Numbered from the stretch's first letter, positions 32,119 to 42,470 are shown. The stretch is 64,000 nt of DNA from Polaribacter vadi (GCF_018861005.1 NZ_JAHKQL010000015.1:62001-126000), one strand, 5' to 3'. The notes: generated by a model not told the origin, from the letters alone. Translations and numbers: made by a program.

Positions 32119-34428
32119 CTATAACTTTAATTTTTTACTGATGATAATAGCATCATTAGTAACAAAAGGCATAGGCATCATTTCTTCGGATCTTGGATTT
32201 ATAGAGAAGTTAGAGTTGGTTAACAAATCATAAGAAATCTCATTTAATATAACATCTAGTTCTTGGTTTACATCAATGGTAAATGATATTGTTAAATCTT
32301 CATCAGAATTTGCAAAATGATAAATTAAAAATGTTCCGCTTTTTTTAGTGTAGTTTTTCCCTTTTAGAACCAAAGCATCATTAACTTTAAATTGTTTTAA
32401 AGTGATTTTATTTTTGGTGATAAATTCTAATTTATTCACTTTTCTTTTAGGTGATATAACTAGTTCTAAAAAACGATTATTACCAATTATTGTATCTATA
32501 TCTACGCTAATATCCGAAGGTAAAATATTTCTATAATCTGTTTTTTTATGATACTTAAAACGTGTGTTGTATTTGCTTTTAGTTTCCGCATTTTTAATAC
32601 TTCCTTTTGTGGCAGTTTTATCAAAAATTTGTTTTGTAAAGTTGTCTAAAATATTGTTGTAAGTGCCAAAATATGCAGTTTTATCATCAGAATTTTGAAT
32701 GTAAACAATGCTGTTTGGTTTTTTATTATCAACAGAAAAATTACTATTATAAGAAGCTAATCCGAAGAAAATAAAAGTAAGAATTATACTAAATCTCAAC
32801 ATCCATTTAGCTTTTTTATTGTAAAAAACAAGTGACATTAACCCAAAAATTAAGGCGATTAAAATGCCACTTATAAAAAGATTTTTTAAACCTAAACCAA
32901 CAGGAAACATCTGTATCATAGGCGAAAAAATGTAAATAGTGGGTATAGATAAAATTGTAAATAATATACGATTTGAGCGATCATCAAAATACATAAAAAG
33001 AGAAATAGCTAAAATGAATAAAGCTATAAATACAGGAATTATAAAAAAACCAGCACCTTTTAAATAATTACTAATAAAAAGGTTGATAATTAGCCATATA
33101 AATATTGGAGCAATGAGTAAATCTCTTGTTTTTTTCTGTTTTTTAAATAATTTGTAAACGATGAGTAAGATGGTTAGGTTTAAAAATACAAAAGCAAAAA
33201 TATAAGTGTAGCCATTGTAAGTAAAACCATGTAAAATGTCTTTATAATGAGGGTGAATAGTCTCTATAAGTTGCCAGCCATAAAATGAAATTACACCACA
33301 TATAACAATAGAAATTAAAAAAGGAATAAAGCCCATTAAACTACCTTTTATTGTTATTTTTTTTGATGAAAATCCGTAGATTAAAAGTAGAATAAAAATA
33401 ACAACTGCAATTATTAACATTGGTGTAACCCATGCAAAAGGATAGGTTAACATTTTTATAAAAGGAAAATTAACATAAACTAAATCTTCATCAGAATTTA
33501 GGTTTTCTAAATCAGAATTGGAAAAGTAATTAAGCGATTGCATTAAGTAATCTGCTTGGTGTAAGAGGGTTTCTCTGTCTAGCCTTTCATAAGTGTCTTG
33601 TGTTGTATGATAATCGAAATGATCATCAATAAAAGCAAAATTGAATCCATTTATATTGGCATCTTCTCTAAAAACGGTTAAATCTGTATCATTAGGTAAT
33701 TTCTTATAAATGCTATACATTAAAGAATTTGCTACAGGAAAATTAGGTTTGGCAGCTAAAAATTCAGTTAATAATTTACTGTTTTTTCCATTTGTTTCCA
33801 TTAACATATAACTAGGACCTCCACTTCCTCTTGCTTCAAAGTTTAAAACTAAACCAACATCTTTTGCCCATTTATGATTATCAATAAAAGCTTGTGCTCC
33901 TAACAAACCCAGTTCTTCAGCATCAGAAATTAGAATAATTATATCGTTTTTGTGCGATTTATTATTTGCTAAAAAAGCCCTAATACCTTCTAAAATAGTT
34001 ACTACTCCAGAACCAGCATCGCTTGCGCCTTTAGAAGAATGGGGGCTAGAATCGTAATGAGTTAAAAGTAGTAAAGCTTTTCCGTTTTCAGTACCTTTTA
34101 TTTTTGCTATAATGTTTTCTGTTGTTGTTGTTGCCATCCATTTTTTATTAATGGTGGTTTGGGTTTGTATTTCGGTTTCTAAACCCATTTTTTGCAACAC
34201 GTTTACTATGTAGTTCTGAACATTTTTATGTTCTTTTGTACCTACAAAATGTGTATTCTGACTAATATTTTTTAGATGATGTAGCGCATTATTTTTAGAA
34301 AACTTAGTTACTAAACTTATTTTTTCATTATCTAAAGATGGTTTTAAATCATAAAAACTCCAATAAATAACAGCTAAAAGTATGAGTACAGATAAGACTG
34401 ATGATAATCTTTTCATTTGGTTGTTCAA
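32119..34428 (-). CDS. M28-family metallopeptidase with membrane domain
   Basis: 769 aa. An N-terminal membrane anchor (about 9-27) is followed by an M28 aminopeptidase domain with two-zinc ligands and catalytic residues: H and D in LLTHYDSSPHS...SDAGSG, the EE pair in SDAEELGLLG, E in FEARGSGG, and H in DYHTTQDTYERLD. Residues about 330-560 hold around eight membrane helices, then a soluble beta-rich C-terminal domain. This matches the Fxna/ER-metallopeptidase-like architecture found in Bacteroidota. The peptidase domain should face the periplasm. Substrate unknown. Confidence 0.88.
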   Translation of the reverse strand: MNNQMKRLSSVLSVLILLAVIYWSFYDLKPSLDNEKISLVTKFSKNNALHHLKNISQNTHFVGTKEHKNVQNYIVNVLQKMGLETEIQTQTTINKKWMATTTTENIIAKIKGTENGKALLLLTHYDSSPHSSKGASDAGSGVVTILEGIRAFLANNKSHKNDIIILISDAEELGLLGAQAFIDNHKWAKDVGLVLNFEARGSGGPSYMLMETNGKNSKLLTEFLAAKPNFPVANSLMYSIYKKLPNDTDLTVFREDANINGFNFAFIDDHFDYHTTQDTYERLDRETLLHQADYLMQSLNYFSNSDLENLNSDEDLVYVNFPFIKMLTYPFAWVTPMLIIAVVIFILLLIYGFSSKKITIKGSLMGFIPFLISIVICGVISFYGWQLIETIHPHYKDILHGFTYNGYTYIFAFVFLNLTILLIVYKLFKKQKKTRDLLIAPIFIWLIINLFISNYLKGAGFFIIPVFIALFILAISLFMYFDDRSNRILFTILSIPTIYIFSPMIQMFPVGLGLKNLFISGILIALIFGLMSLVFYNKKAKWMLRFSIILTFIFFGLASYNSNFSVDNKKPNSIVYIQNSDDKTAYFGTYNNILDNFTKQIFDKTATKGSIKNAETKSKYNTRFKYHKKTDYRNILPSDISVDIDTIIGNNRFLELVISPKRKVNKLEFITKNKITLKQFKVNDALVLKGKNYTKKSGTFLIYHFANSDEDLTISFTIDVNQELDVILNEISYDLLTNSNFSINPRSEEMMPMPFVTNDAIIISKKLKL

Positions 34429-34524
34429 TTTTTATAAAAGTACTAAATAAAAAAAACTTTGTACAAATGTTAAAATAGAACAGAAATTTCTGTAAATTTA
34501 AAAACAACTTAAAACTAACTTATT

Positions 34525-34992
34525 ATGGGTATTAAAAGCTTTCAAGGAAAAAGAGATACAAGTCAAGGAAATGAAGAGTCTCAAATTTTAGTTTCTGATT
34601 ATATGACAAAAAAATTAGTAACTTTTAAAGCAGAAGATTCTTTAGATGTAGTAATAAGTCAATTAATTAAATATAAAATTTCTGGAGGGCCAGTTGTAAA
34701 TGATAAAAATGAGTTAATTGGTATTATTTCTGAAACAGATTGTATTAAACATATTTCTGAGAGTAAATATTATAACATGCCTTCTGATACTAATAATACT
34801 GTAGGTAAATATATGGTTACAGATGTAGATACTATAGACAAAGACATGAATATTTTTGATGCGGCTTTTAAATTTATATCTTCTCACAGAAGAAGATTTC
34901 CTGTTATAGATAATGGTAAATTAATTGGTCAATTAAGTCAAAAAGATGTTTTAAAAGCAGCTATTATTGTAAAAGGTAATACTTGGAAGTAG
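34525..34992 (+). CDS. CBS-domain protein
   Basis: 155 aa consisting of a short Lys/Gln-rich N-terminus and two CBS repeats: ILVSDYMTKKLVTFKAEDSL...GIISETDCI (about 25-80) and VGKYMVTDVDTIDKDMNIFDA...GQLSQKDVLKA (about 95-150). Stand-alone CBS pairs bind adenine nucleotides and act as energy or second-messenger sensors; the partner is unknown. Transcribed divergently from the M28 peptidase gene. Confidence 0.9.
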   Translation: MGIKSFQGKRDTSQGNEESQILVSDYMTKKLVTFKAEDSLDVVISQLIKYKISGGPVVNDKNELIGIISETDCIKHISESKYYNMPSDTNNTVGKYMVTDVDTIDKDMNIFDAAFKFISSHRRRFPVIDNGKLIGQLSQKDVLKAAIIVKGNTWK

Positions 34993-34994
34993 TG

Positions 34995-35348
34995 TTAAGA
35001 TTCTTTTTTAATTAACAAAAACAGTTCGTTATCTAGTGCTAAATAACCTTGATCATAAATGTAAAAATAGGTGTTACCTGTTTTTGTTTTATAGATCGAT
35101 GTAAAGAAATTAAAATCGAAACCATTATTGTAAAGTTTTGTTCTGGTTACTTTGGTTTTACCAGAAACGTTTAATTCTGATAAGATTTTGTGATTTTTTC
35201 TAAGTCTATTATTAATATTTCTAATAAGATTTTTACTGTCTTTATTTACTTTATTATTGTAAGAGTTTCTGCAATAATCAGAACAAAATTTTTTGTCTAT
35301 TCTTCCTTTTACAGGCGTTTGGCATTCTAAACACAGTTTATTTTCCAT
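34995..35348 (-). CDS. Zinc-ribbon protein (DUF2116-like)
   Basis: 117 aa. The N-terminus has four metal-ligand Cys in LCLECQTPVKGRIDKKFCSDYC, two CxxC-type pairs forming a zinc ribbon of the kind found in DUF2116 proteins. A basic helical linker and a C-terminal domain (FDFNFFTSIYKTKTGNTYFY) follow. Likely nucleic-acid associated, but function is unknown. Its stop lies 2 bases from the CBS gene stop (convergent). Its start has no consensus promoter. Confidence 0.8.
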   Translation of the reverse strand: MENKLCLECQTPVKGRIDKKFCSDYCRNSYNNKVNKDSKNLIRNINNRLRKNHKILSELNVSGKTKVTRTKLYNNGFDFNFFTSIYKTKTGNTYFYIYDQGYLALDNELFLLIKKES

Positions 35349-36312
35349 AATTGTAAATGTACAATAAACTTACTCGATTACAAACGTTTACCATTGGCTT
35401 AGTACTACCTACATCTGGATAAACGTTTCCTGTAAATAATTTACTTAAAAGGAGAAGCCTTATTTTGGGGATAATTTTTGGTGTAAGGCTACTTTGTAAG
35501 TACTGAAGGATTAGATGAGGTGATATGCGAAACATCTAAAATGTCATGATTTGAAATGAGTTTTATTTTTCTATGTGTCTAATCTGTAATCCATAGCTTA
35601 CTTTTTTTAACAAAAGTTTTTATTACAAATGGTTTAAGCACAAGTCAAAAAAAAGGAATATTAAAGTAGAATAAAGAATTATTAAACTTTTTTTAAGTTG
35701 ATAGATGATTCTCTGATATTTAGTCGTCCATTTAAAATAAAGGTTTGTGGTATGTAAAAGCCTTATTTTCTATTTGATCTAGTTGTAGTTTTGTTCTAGA
35801 TTGTCTAATATCATAGGTTAGTTGTTTTACAGAAGATATTGGTATATATAATTTTTTCTATTCTAGGTTTTGAAAACCCAGTAAAAGTTACATCTGCAGG
35901 TATTGAAAAACCAACTTTTTTCTTTTTTTAAAAAAAAGGGTAAAAAAATACCATTATTTTTTATGATAAAACTTGATTGTTAAACCTAATTCCTACTTTA
36001 TAGTAAATATTTTTTAAGTGCAAAGAATTTAAAAAGTATATCAAAACTAAATTTGGATATACTTTTCTTAAGCCTTTATTTACTAAAAATAGAATTTATA
36101 CAAGTTTATATAATAACTCGTTTATTTACTTAATTGTATTTAATAATGTAAGGTTAAAAGCAGTTAAAAGAATAAATAATCCCTGTTTTTTAAAGTTAAT
36201 TAGTTGTGTTTTTGATGCAAAAAACAGGTTAAATGCTTGAAAAAAAGATTGATATGTTTTTTTTGATATTAAATAAATTGAAAATCTAGAAATAGATACA
36301 ATTACTAAAAAC
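35349..36312. other. About 960 bp without an intact gene
   Basis: Stops are frequent in all frames. Two AAACGTTT palindromes lie at 35382-35389 and 35421-35428. On the minus strand, protein-like fragments without starts occur at about 35732-35932 (SIPADVTFTGFSKP, then in another frame SSVKQLTYDIRQSRTKLQ and DQIENKAF) and about 35960-36090 (YYKVGIRFNNQVLS before a stop), consistent with decayed genes. It lies on the 3' side of tRNA-Asn, a common integration position, but no integrase or direct repeat of the tRNA end was seen. Confidence 0.4.
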
Positions 36313-36347
36313 AAAAAAGCCTTATCATTTTTGATAAGGCTTTTTTT
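36313..36347. terminator. Terminator after tRNA-Asn
   Basis: AAAAAAGCCTTATCA and TGATAAGGCTTTTTT form a 15-bp perfect stem with a four-T loop, just beyond the tRNA 3' end on the minus strand; A/T tracts on both sides. Confidence 0.9.
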
Positions 36348-36350
36348 AAG

Positions 36351-36424
36351 CTCCCCCTCTTGGGCTCGAACCAAGGACCCTCTGATTAACAGTCAGATGC
36401 TCTAACCAACTGAGCTAAGGAGGA
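36351..36424 (-). tRNA. tRNA-Asn (anticodon GUU)
   Basis: 74 bases on the minus strand. Acceptor stem TCCTCCT/AGGGGGA (one G-T pair), D arm GCTC-AGTTGGTTA-GAGC, anticodon arm TCTGA-CTGTTAA-TCAGA with anticodon GTT, T arm CTTGG-TTCGAGC-CCAAG, discriminator G. CCA is not encoded. A good terminator follows. Confidence 0.95.
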
Positions 36425-36563
36425 GTTTGCTTCACTTATTTTGTGATTAGCGAGTGCAAATATATATCTTTTTCTAATATTGCCAAATACTTTTGTAAAA
36501 AAAATAAAAAAAAACATTTAATTTTTTTATTGCAGAAAAAAACATAGTTTTTAACATTTATTG

Positions 36564-36571
36564 TATTTTTG
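36564..36571 (+). promoter_or_regulatory. -7 box TATTTTTG for sucA
   Basis: Exact TAnnTTTG, 39 bases before the sucA ATG. Confidence 0.65.
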
Positions 36572-36610
36572 TGAGTCATGATAGCTTATTAAAAAAGCAT
36601 AAACTATAAT

Positions 36611-39343
36611 ATGGATAAATTTTCGTTTTTAAACGCAGTACATACAGGCTTTATAGCTGATTTATATGACAAATATTTAATCAATCCAGATTCAGTTGAA
36701 CCAAGTTGGAGAAGTTTTTTTCAAGGATATGATTTAGCAAATGAAAATTACTCATTAACTGATGAAGAAGAATCTGTAGAAATACCTCAAGAAGTTCGTA
36801 AAGAATTTTTAGTTGTAGACTTAATTAATGGGTATAGAACTAGAGGTCATTTATTTACAAAAACTAATCCTGTTAGAGATAGAAGACAATATCAACCTAC
36901 TTTAGATATCGAAAATTTTGGTTTGTCCGAAAACGATTTAGAGATTGAGTTTTCTGCAGGAGATATTCTTGGTTTGGGTAAAACATCGCTATCTAATATT
37001 ATAGATAATTTAAAAAGTATTTATTGTGATTCTATTGGTGTAGAATACACTTACATGCGTAATCCAGAAAAATTGAAATGGTGGAATGATCGTTTAAATA
37101 AAAATGATAACCATCCAGATTATAGCACAGAAGCTAAAAAATACATTTTAGGTAAATTAAATCAAGCAGTAACTTTTGAAAGCTTTTTGCAAACAAAGTA
37201 TGTAGGGCAAAAACGTTTTTCTTTAGAAGGTGGAGAAACTTTAATACCAGGTATTGCTGTAATGTTAAGAGATGCAGCAGAAAAATTTGGTGTAAAAGAA
37301 TGTGTATTAGGTATGGCTCATAGAGGGCGTTTAAACACATTAGTAAATATCTTTAAAAAACCAGTAAGAGAACTTTTTAGCGAATTTGAAGGTAAAGATT
37401 TTGAAGATGAAGATATAGATGGAGATGTAAAATATCATTTAGGTTTAACTTTAAGTAAAACTTATAGAGATGGTAATGAGATTAAAATGAACTTAGTGCC
37501 AAATCCATCGCACTTAGAAACTGTTGCAGCTGTAGCAGAAGGAATTACAAGAGCTAAAATCGATAGAAAATATGATGGTGATTCAAGTAAGATATTACCA
37601 ATCATAATACATGGAGATGCTGCAATTGCAGGTCAAGGAATTGCTTATGAAGTGGTTCAAATGGCAAAATTAAATGGTTATAAAACAGGAGGAACTGTAC
37701 ATATTGTTGTAAATAACCAAATAGGTTTTACAACCAATTATTTAGATGCGCGTTCAAGTACATATTGTACAGATGTTGGTAAAGTAACTTTATCGCCAGT
37801 TTTACACGTAAATGCAGATGATACTGAAGCTGTTTGTCATGCAATGGAAATGGCTTTAGAATTTAGAATGCGATTTGAAGCCGATGTTTTTATAGATTTA
37901 TTAGGATATCGTAAATATGGGCATAATGAAGGTGATGAACCTCGTTTTACACAACCAAAATTATACAAAGCAATTTCAAAGCATAAAAATCCGAAAGATA
38001 TTTATGCTTCGCAATTAATTGAAGAAGGTAGTATAGATAAAAGTTATTTAACTTCTATTACTAATGAGTTTAAAGAAATGCTGAATACTGAGTTCGATAA
38101 ATCTAAAGAAGATACAACTTCTAAGGTTAAAGAATTTATGGAATCTACTTGGAAAGGTTTTGAGCGTCAAGAAAAAGGTGCTATGCTTACTACTTTAGAT
38201 ACCTCTTATTCAGAAGAAAACTTAAATAATATTGCAAAAATAGTTTCTACTGTGCCAGAAGGAGCTAATTTTGTTAGAAAAGCAGAAAGAATCTTACAAG
38301 GTAGAGCAAAAATGGCATTCGAAACCAATGAATTAGATTGGGGAATGGCAGAAAACTTGGCTTACGGTTCTTTAATGGAAGAAGGTTTTAATATTCGTAT
38401 TTCTGGGCAAGATGTAGAAAGAGGTACTTTTTCTCACAGACATGCTATTTTAAGAGATGAAGTTTCTGAAGAAAGAATAAACCTACTAAATATTAACCCT
38501 AATAGTAAAGGTAAAATGACGATTTACAACTCGTTATTATCTGAATATGGGGTTTTAGGTTTCGATTATGGTTATGCAATGGGTAACCCTAATACATTAA
38601 CAATTTGGGAAGCTCAGTTTGGAGATTTTTCTAATGGAGCACAGATAATGTTCGATCAATATATTTCTGCTGCAGAAGATAAATGGAAAGCTCAAAACGG
38701 AATTGTTGTTTTATTACCTCATGGTTATGAAGGGCAAGGTTCTGAGCACTCGTCTGCAAGAATAGAGCGTTATTTACAATTATGTGCAGAAGATAACATG
38801 ACAGTTGCAAACTGTACAACACCTGCAAATTTCTATCATTTATTACGTCGTCAAATGAAACGTAATTATAGAAAACCTTTAATTGTATTTACACCAAAAA
38901 GTTTATTACGTCATCCAAAAGCTGTAAATACAATACAAGAATTAGCAAATGGCGAATTCCAAGAGGTTATAGATGATACTTTAAATACTGATGGAGTTAA
39001 AAAAATGGTGTTCTGTATGGGTAAATTCTATTACGATTTATTAGCAGAAAGGGAAGAGTTACAAAGAGATGATGTTGCTTTAATTAGAATAGAGCAATTA
39101 TTCCCTTTACATGAAGAGAAAATTCAGAAAATAATAGACAGATATCCAAATGTTACAGAATATATTTGGGCACAAGAAGAGCCTAGAAATATGGGTGCTT
39201 GGAGTTATATGTTACAACGTTTTGAGTTAAAGAACTTAAGTGTTCGCTCTCGTAAATATTATGCAGTACCAGCTGCAGGTTCTAGTACACGTTTTAAAAA
39301 GCGTCATAGAGCAGTAATAGATAGTGTTTTTAGTAATGAATAA
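36611..39343 (+). CDS. sucA: 2-oxoglutarate dehydrogenase E1 component
   Basis: 910 aa. The N-terminal E1 helix (AVHTGFIADLYDKYLINPDSV) that docks the E2/E3 partners is present. The thiamine diphosphate domain shows HRGRLNTL, SHLETV, the GDAAIAGQG and VNNQIGFTT pair, and the C-terminal domain HGYEGQGSEHSSARIERYLQ and FTPKSLLRH. Decarboxylates 2-oxoglutarate and passes the succinyl group to the lipoyl of SucB (TCA cycle). Followed by a small terminator, so sucB may have an additional promoter. Confidence 0.96.
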   Translation: MDKFSFLNAVHTGFIADLYDKYLINPDSVEPSWRSFFQGYDLANENYSLTDEEESVEIPQEVRKEFLVVDLINGYRTRGHLFTKTNPVRDRRQYQPTLDIENFGLSENDLEIEFSAGDILGLGKTSLSNIIDNLKSIYCDSIGVEYTYMRNPEKLKWWNDRLNKNDNHPDYSTEAKKYILGKLNQAVTFESFLQTKYVGQKRFSLEGGETLIPGIAVMLRDAAEKFGVKECVLGMAHRGRLNTLVNIFKKPVRELFSEFEGKDFEDEDIDGDVKYHLGLTLSKTYRDGNEIKMNLVPNPSHLETVAAVAEGITRAKIDRKYDGDSSKILPIIIHGDAAIAGQGIAYEVVQMAKLNGYKTGGTVHIVVNNQIGFTTNYLDARSSTYCTDVGKVTLSPVLHVNADDTEAVCHAMEMALEFRMRFEADVFIDLLGYRKYGHNEGDEPRFTQPKLYKAISKHKNPKDIYASQLIEEGSIDKSYLTSITNEFKEMLNTEFDKSKEDTTSKVKEFMESTWKGFERQEKGAMLTTLDTSYSEENLNNIAKIVSTVPEGANFVRKAERILQGRAKMAFETNELDWGMAENLAYGSLMEEGFNIRISGQDVERGTFSHRHAILRDEVSEERINLLNINPNSKGKMTIYNSLLSEYGVLGFDYGYAMGNPNTLTIWEAQFGDFSNGAQIMFDQYISAAEDKWKAQNGIVVLLPHGYEGQGSEHSSARIERYLQLCAEDNMTVANCTTPANFYHLLRRQMKRNYRKPLIVFTPKSLLRHPKAVNTIQELANGEFQEVIDDTLNTDGVKKMVFCMGKFYYDLLAEREELQRDDVALIRIEQLFPLHEEKIQKIIDRYPNVTEYIWAQEEPRNMGAWSYMLQRFELKNLSVRSRKYYAVPAAGSSTRFKKRHRAVIDSVFSNE

Positions 39344-39350
39344 ATGCGTT

Positions 39351-39375
39351 AAGGATAGAAACGACATCCTTTTTT
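39351..39375 (+). terminator. Terminator between sucA and sucB
   Basis: AAGGAT/ATCCTT 6-bp stem (39351-39356, 39366-39371) then T5. Probably partial. Confidence 0.6.
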
Positions 39376-39382
39376 ACTATCA

Positions 39383-39424
39383 GTTCAAGTAAAATTTCTT
39401 TTTCAGAAATTTTGTGTCGAGAAC
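39383..39424. repeat. Palindromic element between sucA and sucB
   Basis: AAAATTTCT/AGAAATTTT (39391-39399, 39405-39413) forms a perfect 9-bp stem, framed by GTTC and GAAC. It resembles a dispersed REP-like element and sits in a 188-bp gap. Confidence 0.5.
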
Positions 39425-39531
39425 AAAGTAAAAAAGATATAGTGTAAAGCCTGTTAAAACGCCCAAATAATAAAACGAAAAATTAAATTAAAATAGCTGA
39501 TTAAATTCAGCATAAAGTAAAACCAGAACTG

Positions 39532-40746
39532 ATGAGTGTCTTAGAAATGAAAGTTCCTTCTCCAGGAGAATCGATTACAGAAGTAGAAATTGCAACTTGG
39601 TTAGTTGAAGATGGAGACTACGTAGAAAAAGATCAACCAATTGCAGAAGTAGATTCTGACAAAGCAACTTTAGAATTGCCTGCAGAAGAAAGTGGTATTA
39701 TCACTTTACAAGCAGAAGAAGGTGATGCTGTTGCTGTAGGTGCTGTGGTTTGTTTAATAGATACATCTGCTGCAAAACCAGAAGGTAGTGAGGCATCTGC
39801 ACCAAAAGAAGAAGCTCCAAAAGAAGAGAAAAAACCAGAAGTAGCAGCTCCAAAAGCAGCAACTTACGCTACTGGTACAGCTTCTCCTGCAGCTAAAAAA
39901 GTATTAGCAGAAAAAGGAATTGCTTCATCTGCAGTAAAAGGTACAGGTAAAGATGGCAGAATTACTAAAGAAGATGCTGTAAAAGCAGTACCTTCTATGG
40001 GTACTCAACCAGCAAATGGTTCTAGAGGTACAGAGCGTAAGAAAATGTCTATGTTACGTAGAAAAGTTGCGCAACGTTTAGTAGCTGTAAAAAGCGAAAC
40101 TGCAATGTTAACTACGTTTAACGAGGTTAATATGCAACCAATTTTCGATTTACGTAATGAGTTTAAAGTAGCTTTTAAAGAAAAACACGGAGTTGGTTTA
40201 GGCTTTATGTCTTTCTTTACTTTAGCAGTAGTTAGAGCATTAAAATTATTTCCAGATGTTAATTCTATGATTGATGGGGATTTCCAAATAAAACACGATT
40301 TTCAAGATATTTCTATTGCAGTTTCTGGTCCTAAAGGATTAATGGTACCTGTAATTAGAAATGCAGAAAACTTATCTTTTAGAGGTGTAGAAAGTGAAGT
40401 AAAACGTTTAGCTTTAAGAGCTAGAGATGGGCAAATTACTATTGATGAAATGACAGGAGGTACATTTACAATCACAAATGGTGGTGTATTTGGTTCTATG
40501 TTATCTACACCAATTATCAACCCACCACAAAGTGGAATTTTAGGAATGCACAACATTGTAAACAGACCAATGGCTGTAAATGGAGGAATTGTTATTCAGC
40601 CAATTATGTATGTTGCTTTATCTTACGATCACAGGATTGTAGATGGTAGAGAATCTGTTGGTTTCTTAGTAGCTGTAAAAGAAGCTTTAGAAAATCCAGT
40701 TGAATTGTTAATGGATGGTAATCCTGCAAGAGCATTAGAAATGTAA
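39532..40746 (+). CDS. sucB: Dihydrolipoyl succinyltransferase (E2 of 2-oxoglutarate dehydrogenase)
   Basis: 404 aa. One lipoyl domain (about 1-77, lipoyl Lys in [13 protein letters not shown]), an Ala/Pro/Glu/Lys-rich linker, a peripheral subunit-binding domain ([20 protein letters not shown]), and the catalytic domain with the active-site [16 protein letters not shown] near the end. Transfers succinyl groups from lipoamide to CoA. Follows sucA, its E1 partner; the E3 gene is not in the window. Confidence 0.96.
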   Translation: MSVLEMKVPSPGESITEVEIATWLVEDGDYVEKDQPIAEVDSDKATLELPAEESGIITLQAEEGDAVAVGAVVCLIDTSAAKPEGSEASAPKEEAPKEEKKPEVAAPKAATYATGTASPAAKKVLAEKGIASSAVKGTGKDGRITKEDAVKAVPSMGTQPANGSRGTERKKMSMLRRKVAQRLVAVKSETAMLTTFNEVNMQPIFDLRNEFKVAFKEKHGVGLGFMSFFTLAVVRALKLFPDVNSMIDGDFQIKHDFQDISIAVSGPKGLMVPVIRNAENLSFRGVESEVKRLALRARDGQITIDEMTGGTFTITNGGVFGSMLSTPIINPPQSGILGMHNIVNRPMAVNGGIVIQPIMYVALSYDHRIVDGRESVGFLVAVKEALENPVELLMDGNPARALEM

Positions 40747-40771
40747 GCAGTATTATTGTTAGATAAATATT

Positions 40772-40803
40772 AAAATCCTGAGCTTTTGCTTGGGATTTTT
40801 TCG
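40772..40803 (+). terminator. Terminator after sucB
   Basis: AATCCTGAGC pairs with GCTTGGGATT (one wobble, one mismatch) around TTTT, followed by T6. Confidence 0.75.
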
Positions 40804-40860
40804 TTTTATAAAGTTAGGTATTCTATAAAGTTATATTTTTATTCGAAAAATTAAAATTAT

Positions 40861-42447
40861 ATGAAAAAAATTGCCCTAATAGTTTTACTGTTGATTCTCT
40901 CTTGTAGTAAACCTACAAATAACTCACAAGCTAAAGATGACGTTAAGAAAAAGGATAAACTATTAGAAAAATACAATCCATCTTCAGATAAAGTTGTAAT
41001 TACAGGAACTACAGATGATATTATAGGTTTTCAATATTTAAATATTAGTACTGAAAATAATATTGAATATTATAAACCTAATGATTTTAAAAAAGAAATA
41101 ATTGGAGATTCTTTACATTTAGTTTTAAGTTCAATCGATAAACCACTATTTGCAGAAGTTTCTGCAAGTGGAAAAAATAAAAATTTTTATCGTGGTTGGG
41201 TGTTTATAATTCCAGGAGATACTGTAAAAATGAGTATCAAAAAAGGGAAAATGAAATTTAAAGGAAGAAATGCGATTTACAATAATTTTTATGGTGAATT
41301 AGATAAAAACACACCTCAATATAACAGAAATCCATATAATGGTAGCTTAATGGACTATAAAAAGAAGGCGAAGTCAATTTATAATCAAAGAACAGCTTAC
41401 TTTCATAAATTTATAGAAAAGCATAAAATTGAATCAGAATATTTTATAAATACAATTACAATAAATTTAAGGCATAGATACTTGCATAATCTAATGAGTC
41501 CAGCAAATGTAAAAGCTCAGTTTTTAGAAGGTTGTTATTTTAATGAATCAGATGTGTTGTATTCGTTAATGTATAAAGAACAAGATAAAAACCCTGAAAC
41601 CATTATAGATTTAAATAATTATTTTGAATCTATTTCACTTAATGAGTTTAAAAATCAAGCAGCTTTTGATAATTCTATGTTTTTTAGAATGAATATCAAT
41701 GGATATATTAGAGACTATTTCTTGAAACCTAACTTAATTCCTTTTTCAAAAGAAAAGTTTATCGCCGAAAAAGAATTTATAGAAACAAATTTTGAAGGTG
41801 ATATAAAGATTTTTGCTATTAAAGAATTGATTCGAGAGTTTCATGCAAAAGGATTTGGAAAAAGTAAACTTACTATTTCTTTGCTAAGAAATGTTATAAA
41901 TGATTATGAAAAAGAATTTACTAAGCCTTCTTATATTGAGCTTATTGAAAAGGTTAAAGAAGATTTAAATAATTATAAATTCGACTTAAGCGAGTATGCA
42001 CTAAAGAGTAAGTTTATAAATATTAATGGTGATACTTTAAGCTTAAAAGAAGTATTTAATCGTTCAAAAAAAAGAATTAAAGTAGTAGATTTTTGGGCAA
42101 GTTGGTGCCCTCCTTGTGTAAAGCAAATTAATGAGGGGAAAGCTTTTAAAGATCGTTTAGTGGTTGAAAATAATGTAGAGTGGATTTATATTTCACCTGA
42201 AAAAAATTATGAAAAGTGGTTAAAAGCAAATGAAAAATACAAGCACACTTTAAATTTTTATAATTCATTTTTTCTGATAAAAGGGCGTTCATCTTCACTT
42301 TCTAAGTATTTTAAAATTAATCAAATTCCTAGGTATATTATTTTTGATCAGCAAAATACAATCATTTTAAATAATGCACCTTCACCTTTAGAAAATAAAG
42401 TTTTTGAAAGTATTATTGATGATATTTATGATAATAGAAATCAGTAA
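40861..42447 (+). CDS. TlpA-like thioredoxin-domain lipoprotein
   Basis: 528 aa lipoprotein (lipobox ILSC, Cys at 16). A large N-terminal part (about 30-370) with a DUF4369-like beta-sandwich (KVVITGTTDDIIGFQYLNI, FIIPGDTVKMSI) and a helical region precedes a C-terminal thioredoxin fold (about 375-528) with active site DFWASWCPPCVKQ and cis-Pro in INQIPRY. The CPPC pair suggests a periplasmic thiol reductase serving cytochrome c maturation or extracellular proteins. Bounded by its own terminator and by no operon partner. Confidence 0.85.
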   Translation: MKKIALIVLLLILSCSKPTNNSQAKDDVKKKDKLLEKYNPSSDKVVITGTTDDIIGFQYLNISTENNIEYYKPNDFKKEIIGDSLHLVLSSIDKPLFAEVSASGKNKNFYRGWVFIIPGDTVKMSIKKGKMKFKGRNAIYNNFYGELDKNTPQYNRNPYNGSLMDYKKKAKSIYNQRTAYFHKFIEKHKIESEYFINTITINLRHRYLHNLMSPANVKAQFLEGCYFNESDVLYSLMYKEQDKNPETIIDLNNYFESISLNEFKNQAAFDNSMFFRMNINGYIRDYFLKPNLIPFSKEKFIAEKEFIETNFEGDIKIFAIKELIREFHAKGFGKSKLTISLLRNVINDYEKEFTKPSYIELIEKVKEDLNNYKFDLSEYALKSKFININGDTLSLKEVFNRSKKRIKVVDFWASWCPPCVKQINEGKAFKDRLVVENNVEWIYISPEKNYEKWLKANEKYKHTLNFYNSFFLIKGRSSSLSKYFKINQIPRYIIFDQQNTIILNNAPSPLENKVFESIIDDIYDNRNQ

Positions 42448-42470
42448 TTTTCTTACAAGAGAGCTAAAAT

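Noticed and set aside
35338..35535. 65-aa minus-strand frame upstream of the zinc-ribbon gene
   Set aside because: No domain, no promoter and it overlaps the next gene's start; low-complexity hydrophobic translation of AT-rich DNA.
36126..36374. 82-aa minus-strand frame next to tRNA-Asn
   Set aside because: It starts inside the tRNA gene and runs through its terminator, so it cannot be a normal gene.
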